44,018 bases of DNA. It comes from Phytobacter massiliensis JC163 (GTDB taxonomy: Bacteria > Pseudomonadota > Gammaproteobacteria > Enterobacterales > Enterobacteriaceae). The position numbers and the translations under genes were made by a program. The notes below the pieces were generated by a model. That model saw nothing but the letters and a program-made list of their open reading frames with translations. It searched no databases and was not told the DNA's origin. The number at the start of each line of letters is the position of its first letter. Positions within the stretch are counted from its first letter, which is position 1. Of this stretch, positions 8,965 through 18,516 are shown piece after piece. The stretch spans positions 1,214,612 through 1,258,629 of the forward strand of contig NZ_HE578945.1 in assembly GCF_000321045.1 (NCBI RefSeq). The letters run 5' to 3'.

Positions 8965-10416
8965 TTAGCAAAGCGGTTTTACCGCTGCACGCATGCCCCG
9001 CAGCAGAATCGCATCCAGATCCAGCGAAACCTGTTCTACCAATCCTGGCACCTGGGTCAGGTCCTGTTCCCAGTGCTCGCTCACTGACAGCACCGCTTTC
9101 ACGAGGTCGCTGGTGCTGATTTGCTGGTCGCGGTGCTGGCTCCACAGCTGCTGGTAACGTTCAATCCAGTACGCATCGTCCTGTACCGGGTAGGTCTCAC
9201 CATTGCGTTCGCCGCGATAGAAGGCGATCAGCGCCGCAAGGGCAAACGTCAGGCGCGCCGGTAACTGGCCGGTGGCCTGCTGCCCTTTCAGCAGCTGCGG
9301 CAGAATACGGGTGCGGAATTTTGTCATCCCGTTCAGCGCAATCGACAGCAGCTGGTGTTTGATGTACGGGTTGCGGAAACGCCCGGTAACCGCGCTGGCG
9401 AAGGATTCCAGCTCATCACGCGGCAGATCAAGTACCGGGATAATCTCGTCATAAATGGCTTTTTCAACAAAGGCGCAAACCTCTGCGTCATTCATGGCCT
9501 CCCCTACGGTGTCCAGCCCCGCCTGGAACGCCACCGGCACCAGCGCGGTATGCGCGCCATTGAGGATAGCGACCTTACGCTCTTTGTACGGTTTGATATC
9601 GTCGACGATCAGGACATTCAGGGGATATTTGTCCAGCCGCAGTTCCGCCGCCAGCGATTTTGGCCCCTGAATCACAAACAGATAGAAATGCTCAGCCGTG
9701 TCGAGGAAGTTGTCGTGATAGCCCAGCTCCGCTTCGATTTTTGCCACTTCGTCGCGCGGATAGCCGGTCACGATGCGGTCTACCAGCGTCGAGCAGAAGG
9801 TGTTAGCGTCATTCAGCCAGGTCGTAAACGCCGCGGGTAGCGCCCACTCCTGCGCATAGCGCAGCACCAGTTCACGCAGCGCGTCGCCGTTATAGTCGAT
9901 TAATTCACAGGGAATGATCACCCAGCCTTTGTCCGCCGCGCCGTTGAAATGGCTAAAGCGTTCAAACAGCAGACGGGTCAGTTTTGCCGGGTAGCTTACC
10001 GCCGGGGCGTCATCGAACTTATCACCGGCGTGGTAGCTGATGCCCGCTTCGGTGGTGTTAGAGAAGACAAAGCGCATTTCCGGGTTGTGCGCCAGCTTAA
10101 GGAACTCGTCGTATTGCGCATACACGCTGATTTCGCGGTTCACAGAGCGAATCAGGCGCGAGTCGCTGACCGCCTCGCCCTGCTCATTGAGGCCACGAAT
10201 GATGGTGGTATACAAACCGTCCTGGGTGCTCAGCGATGGCGGAAAGCTGCTATCGATAGGACGCACGATAACCACGCCGGCGTCGAGATCGGTATGTTCG
10301 TTTAACAGATCGATTTGCCAGTCAACGAAGGCACGCAGGAAGTTGCCTTCGCCAAACTGAATAACGCGTTCGGGATAAGAGGCACCGGGAAAATCGCGAC
10401 GGTTCACTGTGTTCAC
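8965..10416 (-). CDS. uxaB: Tagaturonate reductase (altronate oxidoreductase)
   Basis: UxaB reduces D-tagaturonate to D-altronate with NADH in galacturonate catabolism; it belongs to the mannitol dehydrogenase family. The protein tracks E. coli UxaB along its whole length. The N-terminal Rossmann-type region contains [12 protein letters not shown]. The C-terminal domain has the conserved Lys-rich active-site stretch near [23 protein letters not shown] 10416 is chosen over the upstream ATG at 10443. It gives exactly 483 residues as in E. coli, begins MNTVNRRDF (E. coli MKTLNRRDF), and has AAGGA eight bases upstream. The rest of the uxa pathway is not in the window. An ExuR-like palindrome lies upstream, as expected for hexuronate control. 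Confidence 0.96.
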   Translation of the reverse strand: MNTVNRRDFPGASYPERVIQFGEGNFLRAFVDWQIDLLNEHTDLDAGVVIVRPIDSSFPPSLSTQDGLYTTIIRGLNEQGEAVSDSRLIRSVNREISVYAQYDEFLKLAHNPEMRFVFSNTTEAGISYHAGDKFDDAPAVSYPAKLTRLLFERFSHFNGAADKGWVIIPCELIDYNGDALRELVLRYAQEWALPAAFTTWLNDANTFCSTLVDRIVTGYPRDEVAKIEAELGYHDNFLDTAEHFYLFVIQGPKSLAAELRLDKYPLNVLIVDDIKPYKERKVAILNGAHTALVPVAFQAGLDTVGEAMNDAEVCAFVEKAIYDEIIPVLDLPRDELESFASAVTGRFRNPYIKHQLLSIALNGMTKFRTRILPQLLKGQQATGQLPARLTFALAALIAFYRGERNGETYPVQDDAYWIERYQQLWSQHRDQQISTSDLVKAVLSVSEHWEQDLTQVPGLVEQVSLDLDAILLRGMRAAVKPLC

Positions 10417-10453
10417 AATGGAGTTCCTTTTTTGATTAGTCATACAACCTCGG

Positions 10454-10470
10454 AAGATTGGTCCAATAAC
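10454..10470 (-). promoter_or_regulatory. Putative ExuR/UxuR operator upstream of uxaB
   Basis: The perfect 11-base palindrome ATTGGTCCAAT (10457-10467) lies about 40 bases before the uxaB start. ExuR/UxuR operators have the form AATTGG-TATA-CCAATT; the half-sites ATTGG/CCAAT match, though the centre is shorter. A partial CRP half-site (TGTGA) occurs near 10540. Confidence 0.45.
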
Positions 10471-10538
10471 TTACCAGACTTTACGACCAGGAACCCCTGT
10501 TTTGATCAAAGTGAGATGACAAATAAATCAGAGGTACA

Positions 10539-11069
10539 TCACAAAAACTTATAAAAAACGGACGTGGCCGTCATCTCGCCGTCAGGCATCAGCGCATAAC
10601 GCGGGATCTCTCCCACTTTCTGCCAGCCCATGCGGCTGTAAAAGGTTTCTGCCCCGCTTCCGGTACTGGTATCCAGTACCAGCACCGTTTTCCCGCAGTT
10701 TCGGGCAACCGTCTCCAGCTGCGTCATCAGACGCCCCGCCACGCCCTGCCGGCGGGCGCTGTCGTGAACGAGCAGTTTGGAAACATCCGCGCGGTGGGGC
10801 TGGTTTTCCGGCTGGTCGGTAATGAGCTGTACCGTGCCGATAATGGCGCCGCTGGCGTCCTCTTCCACCAGCACGATGCGTTCGTTACGCGCAACGCTGC
10901 GGGCGACGTTCTGCCAGAAAGCGCGGGATTTATCACGGTCGAAGGGAAGCATGAAGCTGACGGAAGCGCCGCCCTGCACACAGTTTTCAAGCACCTCGCA
11001 GAGTTCATCAAGGCGGGTGGTCAGGGTGTCGGCGTCAAGCATGGCGATGCGGGGTAAAACCAGGGTCAT
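10539..11069 (-). CDS. GNAT acetyltransferase, tabtoxin-resistance (TTR) like
   Basis: This is a 176-residue Gcn5-related N-acetyltransferase. The acetyl-CoA loop (R/Q-x-x-G-x-A/G) is seen as ARRQGVAGRLM near residue 115. The protein resembles Pseudomonas TTR in the blocks GGASVSFM near 30, VSKLLVHDSARRQG, and the C-terminal GEIPRYALMPDGEM...FYK. TTR acetylates a beta-lactam-like dipeptide toxin, but the substrate here may differ. ATG 11069 is preceded by AAGGAG with good spacing, so the upstream in-frame codons are leader. The gene lies between uxaB and a diguanylate cyclase on the same strand, with no sign of shared function. Confidence 0.87.
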   Translation of the reverse strand: MTLVLPRIAMLDADTLTTRLDELCEVLENCVQGGASVSFMLPFDRDKSRAFWQNVARSVARNERIVLVEEDASGAIIGTVQLITDQPENQPHRADVSKLLVHDSARRQGVAGRLMTQLETVARNCGKTVLVLDTSTGSGAETFYSRMGWQKVGEIPRYALMPDGEMTATSVFYKFL

Positions 11070-11148
11070 TTTTAGCTCCTTAAAAATGACCACTATGCGG
11101 TTAACATTATTGCAACACAACAGACCTGACCAGAGGCTTTTCCGATGA

Positions 11149-12114
11149 CTAACGGGGGCGGCCAGATGTCTTCATGTCATACATCTTTTTATCGGCATCT
11201 TTAATCCATGCTTTCACGTCGCCGTCGCCATCATGATTAAACTCGCTGACGCCCCAGGAGAAGGCCAGCTTCCAGGGTTTGCCTGAACTGGCGTTCCATG
11301 CTTCGGTCTGCTCCGCCAGATGCTGCATCGCAATCCATGCGCCATCTTCGCTGGTATCGGAAAAGAGAATCGCAAACTCATCGCCGCCATAGCGCACCAG
11401 AATATCGGCGTCACGGAAATTGCTACGCATAATGCTGGCCATTGCCCGCAGCGCCTCATCCCCCTCGTTATGCCCCAGCGTATCGTTAATCTGCTTGAAG
11501 CCATTGAGATCCAGCCAGCCAAGCGTCAACGGTTCAGCCCGACGACGGGCGCTGGAGATAGTAAACTTAACGAGGCTTTCGAAGGCGCGCCGGTTGAACA
11601 ACCCGGTCAGTTCGTCGGTGGTGGCCGCGCTCATTACCGCAAACTCATTTTCAACAATGAGCGCAAAATCGCGCAGAATATCCAGCTCAGCAGGGCTGAA
11701 ATCGCGTGGCGCGCGGTCCAGCAGGCAGAACGATCCCGCCACCGCGCCATCAGGCAGGCGCAGCGGGTGCCCGGCATAAAAACGCAGATGCGCCTCCCCC
11801 GTCACCAGTGGATTATCGGCAAAACGTTCATCGCTTCCGGCATCGTTAACGATAAGGGGCTGCGGGCTCAGAATAGTGTGGCCGCAAAAGGAGATATCCC
11901 GCGGGAAGGGATCGTGAGCCTGGCCGTCGCTGGTTTTAAAACGCAGATACTGTCCATCCACCAGCGTAACCAGCGCAATGGGCACATTAAAAAGCCGCTT
12001 CGCCAGCCGGGTAAGCCGTTCGAAGCGTTCGCTGGTGCCCGTGTCGAGCAAACCGGAGTCGTGCAGCGACGCCAGCCGTTGTTCCTCATCAATAGGGAGA
12101 TCAGGTGTTTTCAT
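11149..12114 (-). CDS. GAF-GGDEF diguanylate cyclase
   Basis: This is a 321-residue cytoplasmic protein with an N-terminal GAF sensor domain (about 15-155) and a C-terminal GGDEF domain (about 160-320) that would make c-di-GMP from two GTP. The active-site loop is intact (RYGGDEF near 245), and an inhibitory I-site RxxD (RDAD) lies exactly five residues before it, so product inhibition is expected. ATG 12114 has AAGG six bases upstream; the longer frame starting TTG at 12132 lacks a ribosome site. The GAF domain suggests control by a small soluble ligand or redox state. It is the first of three GGDEF genes in tandem, with gaps of about 92 and 117 bases. Confidence 0.93.
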   Translation of the reverse strand: MKTPDLPIDEEQRLASLHDSGLLDTGTSERFERLTRLAKRLFNVPIALVTLVDGQYLRFKTSDGQAHDPFPRDISFCGHTILSPQPLIVNDAGSDERFADNPLVTGEAHLRFYAGHPLRLPDGAVAGSFCLLDRAPRDFSPAELDILRDFALIVENEFAVMSAATTDELTGLFNRRAFESLVKFTISSARRRAEPLTLGWLDLNGFKQINDTLGHNEGDEALRAMASIMRSNFRDADILVRYGGDEFAILFSDTSEDGAWIAMQHLAEQTEAWNASSGKPWKLAFSWGVSEFNHDGDGDVKAWIKDADKKMYDMKTSGRPR

Positions 12115-12206
12115 AATAGGCCTTATACGCAAGTCTGGCGGGCGGATGTCCGCCAGTCCGTAATTGACGGGTTTCGAGATAAAGCTTAGCGTATTCAGCG
12201 GGTTTG

Positions 12207-13262
12207 TCAGCGGGCGTAGATCTGGTTTTTACCACGGCGCTTGGCTTTGTACAGCGCGTCATCCGCTGCTTTCAGCCAGTCCGTTACGGTGCGCATCCCC
12301 GGCGTCGCTTCGGCAATGCCAATGCTGAGGGTGCAGCGAAAAGTTTTCATCGGCGCGACATTCAGCGTTGAAGCGGCGTCCACTATACGCTTTGCGACCT
12401 CCAGCGCCTCTTGTGGCGTGGTATCCGGCAGCAGAATCACGAACTCATCCCCGCCCAGACGGGCTGGCGTATCGCTCTTACGGGTAGCGGCATGCAGAAT
12501 ATGAGACACTTTCACCAGGAGCGCATCCCCCGCCTCGTGCCCGAAGCGGTCGTTAACCTCTTTGAAATTATCGATGTCGATAAACATCAGCGAGGAGCGC
12601 CGCGCCGCATCATGGAGGTGGTTCAGCTCGCTCAGGATGCGTTTTTCCAGCAGCCGACGGTTAGCAATATCAAGCAGCGGATCCATCATCGCGATACGTT
12701 CCAGCTCGCGGCTTTTTACCTTAAGCTTGACGGCAATGCCGTTCGTCAGCACGCTCAGCGCAAGGGTATAGATAGCGATCAGCGGCAGCGTGGCGAACAG
12801 AGTTCGCTGCGTTACCGTGATATCAACGCTCAATCCCTCGGCAAGCCAGGCGGCGGCGAAGGTGCCCAGCATCACCATTCCCGCTTTACGCAACAGTTCA
12901 TAACCGCCCGCCGCCAGTCGGTCAGAAAGCAGGATAGTGGCGATAACCACCGACGGCAGTGGATTCACCGCCATCATCGCAATCCAGAAGCCACCCGCCG
13001 CCGCGTCAATCACCAGGTTGTGATGCTCATGGGTAAGCGGCGTGGCCGCATTTCGGGCGCGTAAAAACGCGATGGCAGGCCAGATAAAAGCGTTAGCGGC
13101 GAGCATCAGCATAAGCCACAGCGGACGCTGCAGTTCAAGCAGGACAGAAAGGATGGGAAAAAAGCAGAGGAAGGTGCCAAGAACCCGCATCAGAAACATG
13201 CGTCTGACAAACTTTTGGCCGCTGACGCGCTCGCCTTTTTTTACAGTGCCAGAATCGTTCAT
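12207..13262 (-). CDS. MASE2-GGDEF membrane diguanylate cyclase
   Basis: This is a 351-residue inner-membrane protein. The N-terminal half has five to six hydrophobic segments of the MASE2 type, as in E. coli DgcC/AdrA (FWIAMMAVNPLPS resembles the same region there). A GGDEF domain follows from about residue 190. The catalytic loop is intact (RLGGDEF) with an I-site RKSD five residues before it. The usual TDxLTGLxNRR entry block is altered to MDPLLDIANRR, a variation at the beta1/alpha1 entry. Whether it controls cellulose as DgcC does cannot be told from the sequence. It is transcribed with its neighbours' orientation and has its own leader. Confidence 0.92.
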   Translation of the reverse strand: MNDSGTVKKGERVSGQKFVRRMFLMRVLGTFLCFFPILSVLLELQRPLWLMLMLAANAFIWPAIAFLRARNAATPLTHEHHNLVIDAAAGGFWIAMMAVNPLPSVVIATILLSDRLAAGGYELLRKAGMVMLGTFAAAWLAEGLSVDITVTQRTLFATLPLIAIYTLALSVLTNGIAVKLKVKSRELERIAMMDPLLDIANRRLLEKRILSELNHLHDAARRSSLMFIDIDNFKEVNDRFGHEAGDALLVKVSHILHAATRKSDTPARLGGDEFVILLPDTTPQEALEVAKRIVDAASTLNVAPMKTFRCTLSIGIAEATPGMRTVTDWLKAADDALYKAKRRGKNQIYAR

Positions 13263-13379
13263 GACGCGGTTTGGTCCCGAAAGAGATACGGGGCTATAGT
13301 ATTGACGTTAAAAATAAGTCGCAAGCAATTTAATAAGTTAAGGCTATCAATTCCCCCGACAGCCGTCACATTTCGCCGC

Positions 13380-14849
13380 TTAAAAAACGACCGGTGCCGC
13401 GCTGCGTTCAACATCGACGCCCATACGGGTACAGTTACGCCCTGCCTTCTTCGCCTGATAGAGAAACTCATCCGCCCCGGCGAGCAATTTATTAAACACC
13501 TCAGTGAGCTGGCGCGGCTGCGCCTGACCATGACTGACGCCAATACTCACCGTTAAGCGCAGCGTCTGCGCCTGCCAGACAAAAGGGTGTTCCGCAATGG
13601 TTGCACGGATACGTTCGGCAAGCCGGTACCCCTCCTCCGGGCCGGAGGTGGCGGCCACGACTGCAAACTCCTCTCCCCCCATGCGCGCCACAACGCCGTC
13701 GTCACCGACAACATTCCGCACCTGCCGGGCAAAGGTTTTTAGCACGCTGTCGCCGCATTCGTGCCCGTAGCTATCATTAACGCGCTTAAAGTAATCGACA
13801 TCCAGCAGCATCACCGACAGGTGCTTGCGGGAGAAATGTTTACTGTCGTGGTTAAGCGCCTCATACAGGCCGGAACGGGAATAGACCTGGGTCAGAAAAT
13901 CAAAATCTGCCCGCAGCGCCACCTGCTGAATCAGCCTGTTGATGGTCTGCACGCTTACCGACACAATCACCGGGCAGATAGCCATCGTGGCGATGCCCAG
14001 CCGGGCGGAGAACATCCTTGGCATCTCCTGCGGCGAGGCGACAAAGATATTGATGATACTGTTCGCTACCAGAATGATCTCCACGCCGCCGGTGACTAGC
14101 GTCAGCAGGCAGATGACCGGCAGCGGAAAGCGCACCGCGCACCAGATCAGCGCCGGGAGCGGAAAGGCCAGACTGCCCGCCCCGCCGATGACCACCGATC
14201 CCATCACCGACACCGCCAGCGCAAGCACCGGCAGCAGATCCCGCAGGGTTAAGACGGCAACGCGCGGCCAGGCTACCGTCAGCACACAGGGCACGATCAG
14301 CACGCCGGTAGAAAACTGCTCGCTGAACCAGTCGCCGAACAGCAGCAGAAAATCCTGGTTAAGGACAATCCCCATCGATCCGCTCGCGCCACACAGCGCG
14401 CACAGCAGCGCGGCGATCAGGCAATAGCCAAACAGGTTCAACGCGTTAATGGGCAACGGCGCGGTGCGGCTCGCCCGCTGTTCGCGCTGTACCAGCCACG
14501 CCAGCGTGACGATAAACACCATATTGGAAAAGTTGATGACCAGGGAGGCGACGCCCCAGCTGGTAGTGACGCCGTCATACAGGATCATCGCCACGTAGCT
14601 CACCATGTAATAGCGCCAGTGATTCAGAAAGGCGTAACGGGCGAAGACCCCGGCCATCACCGCGTTAAGCGGCCAGAAGAGCGAAAGCTCCTCCACCAGC
14701 CGCAGCTGAGCGCCGATAAAATAGAACAGCGTGGTAATAAAAAAGATCGCTGCCGCGTTCATCAGCGGCTGGTTGTGATGAAACAACCGCACGGGCGAAA
14801 AAAGAGCGCGCATGTACCAACCCATAGTGACGCGATATGAATGGCGCAT
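13380..14849 (-). CDS. dgcF: MASE1-type membrane diguanylate cyclase DgcF (YneF)
   Basis: This is a 489-residue inner-membrane protein with about eight hydrophobic segments (MASE1-like sensor, residues 25-320) and a C-terminal GGDEF domain. The sequence from LFSPVRLF onward and the gene order uxaB...dgcF-yneG match E. coli yneF/dgcF. The loop reads MGGEEF, an active variant, but the I-site RxxD is absent (GDDG at that place), so product inhibition is not expected, unlike its two neighbours. The start is uncertain: ATG 14849, 14825 and 14813 are in frame. 14813 (MRALFSPVRLF) fits E. coli better and has GGGTTGG upstream. Some E. coli strains carry a shortened gene; this copy is full length. Confidence 0.92.
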   Translation of the reverse strand: MRHSYRVTMGWYMRALFSPVRLFHHNQPLMNAAAIFFITTLFYFIGAQLRLVEELSLFWPLNAVMAGVFARYAFLNHWRYYMVSYVAMILYDGVTTSWGVASLVINFSNMVFIVTLAWLVQREQRASRTAPLPINALNLFGYCLIAALLCALCGASGSMGIVLNQDFLLLFGDWFSEQFSTGVLIVPCVLTVAWPRVAVLTLRDLLPVLALAVSVMGSVVIGGAGSLAFPLPALIWCAVRFPLPVICLLTLVTGGVEIILVANSIINIFVASPQEMPRMFSARLGIATMAICPVIVSVSVQTINRLIQQVALRADFDFLTQVYSRSGLYEALNHDSKHFSRKHLSVMLLDVDYFKRVNDSYGHECGDSVLKTFARQVRNVVGDDGVVARMGGEEFAVVAATSGPEEGYRLAERIRATIAEHPFVWQAQTLRLTVSIGVSHGQAQPRQLTEVFNKLLAGADEFLYQAKKAGRNCTRMGVDVERSAAPVVF

Positions 14850-14889
14850 AGCTTAACATGTAATAAGCAGATAACAGGCTTTTAACACA

Positions 14890-15282
14890 CTACCGCGGGG
14901 CGTTCATTTGCTGCACCAGCCAGTGGAAGATAACCTCCACGACGTAACACTGTTGTGCTTCGGTCAGCGCGACCCCCTGCGGAATCTCATGCCACTTCGC
15001 CAGACAGCCGCGACAGCAGGTTGCCGTCGCGTGCTGGGCAATAAAAACAGGATGGCCGCGCATCGGGGTCTGTTTACCGTCGTTACGCGGCATGGCAGGG
15101 GCAAGCCGCTGCGCGATGAAATCGGCGGCATGAGCGCGCACCACCTCTGCCCCTTTATCGAGGCAGTACTGGCGCTCTTTGACGCCAAGGCGAAATCGTG
15201 AACGAAAGGCCGAACGGGCAAGCCGGGCGAAGAGCCGCTCCAGACGCGGGTCCGCTGCGCCATTGTCACCGGGGATAGTCAT
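14890..15282 (-). CDS. yneG: DUF4186 protein YneG
   Basis: This is a 130-residue small basic protein of unknown function. It resembles E. coli YneG over nearly all of its length, including the strongly conserved block NDGKQTPMRGHPVF and the cysteine-containing motif ATCCRGCLAKWH. The paired cysteines with His suggest a metal site. ATG 15282 follows GGGAG with a 5-base gap. It sits next to dgcF as in E. coli, but the E. coli neighbour glsB (glutaminase) is absent, and a chemoreceptor gene takes its place. Confidence 0.9.
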   Translation of the reverse strand: MTIPGDNGAADPRLERLFARLARSAFRSRFRLGVKERQYCLDKGAEVVRAHAADFIAQRLAPAMPRNDGKQTPMRGHPVFIAQHATATCCRGCLAKWHEIPQGVALTEAQQCYVVEVIFHWLVQQMNAPR

Positions 15283-15324
15283 ACTCGCTCCCTTTAGCGT
15301 GAAGGGCAGCGAGTATAACAAAAA

Positions 15325-16914
15325 TCAGGCGGGCAAACGAAAACGGGAGACCGCCTGCATCAGCCGGTGCGAATCATCATGCAGCTGCCCGGAAGCCTGC
15401 GCGGCGTGATTAACCAGTTCGCCAGTGCGCCGTGCCACCGTGTTGAGCGAGTGAAGCTGGCGCGTCATATGGTGAATGCTCTCCCCCTGGCTGAGGGTGG
15501 CCGTCGAGATATCATTAAGTAAACCGCTGAGATGCGCCACCAACCCGGTCACCTGTTGCAGGTTGTCTTCCAGCCTGCTTACCGCCTGCGATCCTGCCGA
15601 AATCCCCTGCAAAGAGTGGTTAATAAGCGCCTGAATGGTCTGGGTGGAGTGACTGCTTTTGCGCGCCAGCAGCCCCACCTCTTTCGCCACGACGGCAAAG
15701 CCGCGCCCGTGATTGCCCGCGTGCGCCGCTTCTATCGCCGCGTTCAGGGCGAGGATATTGGTCTGAAACGCGACGCCGTCAATCAGTTCAACGATGCCAC
15801 GCATCTCAGAGGCGCGATCGACTATCGCCCGCATTGACTCATTCACCGTCGCCATCATCGTATCGCCTCCTGCCGCCACTTTTCGCGCCTCATCCGCCTG
15901 CTCGCTGGCAAGCTTCGCATAGCCGGTATTGCCCTCGACGTGGGACTCCAGCGTAGCGATATGGGCAGTAACCTCCGCCAGCTCCTGCGCCTGACGCGTC
16001 GATTGCTGATACAGCGTCTGATTTCCCTCCCCCAGCCGCTCAATAGTTTCCGCCATCGAACGCGTGGCGTGGCTCACCTGCGCCACCAGCTGTTGCAGCC
16101 CCTGCTGCATGGTATTAATGCTGTCGCTTATCTGGGAAATCTCACGGTTAAAGCAGGTTACCGCGGGCAGCGGCGTCGAGAGATCCCCTGCCGCCAGCGT
16201 GTTGATATGGTTAATCAGCAGACGCAGCGGGGTAATAACCCATCGGGACATGGAAAACCACACCACCAGGGCAATCACCACCAGTAGCACGGGCAGGGTC
16301 AGAAACAGGCGCTGAAGCTGCGCCAGATTACCGGTCAGCGCCTGCCGCCCCTGCTCAGCCCGTTGACTGCTGGCCTGCTGAAAGCGGGCGTAGTTCTCAT
16401 TAAAGTCGGCCTGAAACGCCTGGGCGGGCACGGCGAAGAAGGCGTCGATGGAGTCGGTTTTCACCAGCCCGTCCGCCTGCTCTTTTATGGCGTCATAGAA
16501 GAGCCGATAGCTGTTGGTCAGCGCCTCATCTTTGGGCGGGTTGAGCGCCAGCCACCCCTGCCAGGCCTTTTGGGAAGTAACAAGCGCCTGCTGCGCTTCA
16601 TCCATCAGGCTATGCCAGCTCCCGTCAGAGCCGGTCTCTTTATCCTGCATAAAGTAGACGCCCGCGCGGTTAAGCAGATCGCTCGCCGCCAGCAGCGAGA
16701 CGCGGGCCTCGTCGATTTTCACCTGCTGGAGGTGGCTTTGCTGATTGAGCTGTTCGTTACGTTGCGCGTCGCTCAGTGAAGCGGAGAGAAAAAGAGAGGA
16801 GGCAATTTGCAAGGCGGAAAACAGGCCTATTATCCAGAAGATACCTGCCAGTAAACCAAAATGCCGTGGTGTGAAACGCCGGAATAACCGGCGAAAAATT
16901 TGCGTTAAGTTCAT
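15325..16914 (-). CDS. Methyl-accepting chemotaxis protein (TarH-like sensor)
   Basis: This is a 529-residue chemoreceptor. It has a first membrane helix at about 17-45 after a very basic start (RRLFRRFTPRH), a periplasmic helical bundle of the Tar type (about 46-205), a second helix near 207-228, a HAMP domain and a signalling hairpin. The conserved tip reads VAFQTNILALNAAIEAAHAG. It ends RFRLPA and has no NWETF tether. It stands between yneG and sad where E. coli has glsB. The start at 16914 has only a weak AAGAA-like site. The ligand is unknown; neighbouring succinate-semialdehyde and uronate genes give no firm clue. Confidence 0.92.
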   Translation of the reverse strand: MNLTQIFRRLFRRFTPRHFGLLAGIFWIIGLFSALQIASSLFLSASLSDAQRNEQLNQQSHLQQVKIDEARVSLLAASDLLNRAGVYFMQDKETGSDGSWHSLMDEAQQALVTSQKAWQGWLALNPPKDEALTNSYRLFYDAIKEQADGLVKTDSIDAFFAVPAQAFQADFNENYARFQQASSQRAEQGRQALTGNLAQLQRLFLTLPVLLVVIALVVWFSMSRWVITPLRLLINHINTLAAGDLSTPLPAVTCFNREISQISDSINTMQQGLQQLVAQVSHATRSMAETIERLGEGNQTLYQQSTRQAQELAEVTAHIATLESHVEGNTGYAKLASEQADEARKVAAGGDTMMATVNESMRAIVDRASEMRGIVELIDGVAFQTNILALNAAIEAAHAGNHGRGFAVVAKEVGLLARKSSHSTQTIQALINHSLQGISAGSQAVSRLEDNLQQVTGLVAHLSGLLNDISTATLSQGESIHHMTRQLHSLNTVARRTGELVNHAAQASGQLHDDSHRLMQAVSRFRLPA

Positions 16915-16992
16915 GATATTCTTCTACAAGCTCACGATGGCGTCGAGTCTACGTAAGCTGTATGACGAAACCATGACAGAAAAGGATTCGAA

Positions 16993-17023
16993 GCCCGGAT
17001 ACGGCGCAACGCCGCATCCGGGA
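16993..17023. repeat. REP-type palindromic element
   Basis: GCCCGGATACGGCGC / GCCGCATCCGGG is a REP-type palindrome between the chemoreceptor and the 3' end of sad. Its left arm is identical for 15 bases to the element near 8569. Confidence 0.75.
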
Positions 17024-17029
17024 TAAAAC

Positions 17030-18418
17030 CTATACCCGGTTTTTCCACACCGTCTGCACATTACAAAACTCATGCAGACCGAAATGGGAGAGCTCCCGGC
17101 CAAAGCCGCTCTTCTTCACGCCGCCAAACGCCACCCGGGCGTCGCTGGCGCTGTAGCCGTTGATAAAGACGCCGCCGCACTCCAGGCGAGCGGCAAAATC
17201 CGCAGCCAGCGCTTCATCAGCGGTAAAGACGGTGGCGGAGAGACCGAATTCACTGTCATTAGCCAGCGTCAGCGCGTGCTGCGCATCCTTCGCTACCGTA
17301 ATGGCGGCTACCGGGCCGAACAGTTCCTGACGAAACGCTGTCATTTCCGGCGTGACGTTGCCCAGCACCGTTGCCGGATAGTAGTTGCCCGCGCCCGGCG
17401 TTTTACTGCCGCCTAAGAGCAGCGTCGCCCCTTCACGCAGGGTCGCCTCTACCTGGGCATGCAGTTCATCGCGCAGATCGAAACGGGCCATCGGTCCAAG
17501 GAAGGTGCTTTCATCATCCGGCGCGCCCTGTTTCAGTTCGGCGGCGGCGGCGACGAAGCGTTCGGTGAAACGCTCAGCGATCCCCGCCTCGACGATAAAG
17601 CGTTTCGCCGCCGCGCAGACCTGCCCGGTATTCTGATAGCGCCCGGCGACCGCCGCTTTCACCGCCATGTCCAGATCGGCATCGTTGAGCACAATAAAGG
17701 GATCGGCGCCGCCAAGCTCCAGCACGCACTTTTTCAGCGCCGCGCCGGCCTGCGCGCCAATCGCGGCGCCCGCCCGCACGCTACCCGTCACCGTAACGGC
17801 CGCAATGCGCGGATCGTTAATGGCCTGGCTTACCCCCTCGTTGGTGGCATTAACCCAGCCAAATGTTCCCGGCAGGAAGCCCGCTTCGGTGAACAGCGTC
17901 GCCAGCAGCGCCGCGCAGCCGGTCACATTCGGAGCGTGTTTAAGCAGGTAGCTGTTGCCTGCCAGCAGAATGGGCACCGCGCCGCGCATCACCTGCCAGA
18001 GCGGAAAATTCCACGGCATCACCGCCAGCACCGGCCCCAGCGGACGGCGCTCAATGACCGCGTTTCCGCCTTCCACCAGCGTCGGTTCCGGGGCCAGCAT
18101 CGCCGGGCCGTATTCGGCATACCAGTCGCAAAGACCGGCGGATTTCGCTACCTCGGCCCGCGCCTGAACAATGGGTTTACCCATCTCGCGGGTTATGGTC
18201 TGCGCCATCTCCTCACCGCGACGACGCAGCGCCGCGCCAAGTTCGCGCAGCCGTTGCGCACGCTCTGCAACAGGGGTCTGCCGCCACAGACGATAGCCGC
18301 TGTCGGCAAGCGCCAGCGCGGCATCCACCACCTGCTGGCTGGCCCAAGGAATGGCGGAAAGCGTCTCGCCGCTGGCGGGGTTAACGGAAATAGCGTGGCT
18401 CGCAGGTGAAAGGGTCAT
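17030..18418 (-). CDS. sad: NAD-dependent succinate-semialdehyde dehydrogenase Sad
   Basis: Sad oxidises succinate semialdehyde to succinate in GABA/putrescine breakdown. The 462-residue protein has the same length as E. coli Sad (YneI) and follows it closely. The aldehyde dehydrogenase fold shows the PWNFPLWQ block near 140, GSVRAGAAIG near 208, the catalytic Glu in LELGG near 230, and the nucleophile Cys in NTGQVCAAAKR near 265. ATG 18418 (MTLSPASHAIS) has AGGAG seven bases upstream; the longer frame from 18454 would read through that site. It is divergent from ptrR, its likely regulator, with about 98 bases between the starts. Confidence 0.97.
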   Translation of the reverse strand: MTLSPASHAISVNPASGETLSAIPWASQQVVDAALALADSGYRLWRQTPVAERAQRLRELGAALRRRGEEMAQTITREMGKPIVQARAEVAKSAGLCDWYAEYGPAMLAPEPTLVEGGNAVIERRPLGPVLAVMPWNFPLWQVMRGAVPILLAGNSYLLKHAPNVTGCAALLATLFTEAGFLPGTFGWVNATNEGVSQAINDPRIAAVTVTGSVRAGAAIGAQAGAALKKCVLELGGADPFIVLNDADLDMAVKAAVAGRYQNTGQVCAAAKRFIVEAGIAERFTERFVAAAAELKQGAPDDESTFLGPMARFDLRDELHAQVEATLREGATLLLGGSKTPGAGNYYPATVLGNVTPEMTAFRQELFGPVAAITVAKDAQHALTLANDSEFGLSATVFTADEALAADFAARLECGGVFINGYSASDARVAFGGVKKSGFGRELSHFGLHEFCNVQTVWKNRV

Positions 18419-18516
18419 ATGTCGGCTCCTGTAAAAATATGACGCTATTTTCACCGCTTTTATTCTTTATGAAAAATGAATAATATTAACCGACTTGTTC
18501 ACGAATGGAGAAAGTC

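Noticed and set aside
17459..18409. Long plus-strand open frame opposite sad
   Set aside because: It is antisense to a well-identified gene, rich in Arg/His/Gln, without start signals.
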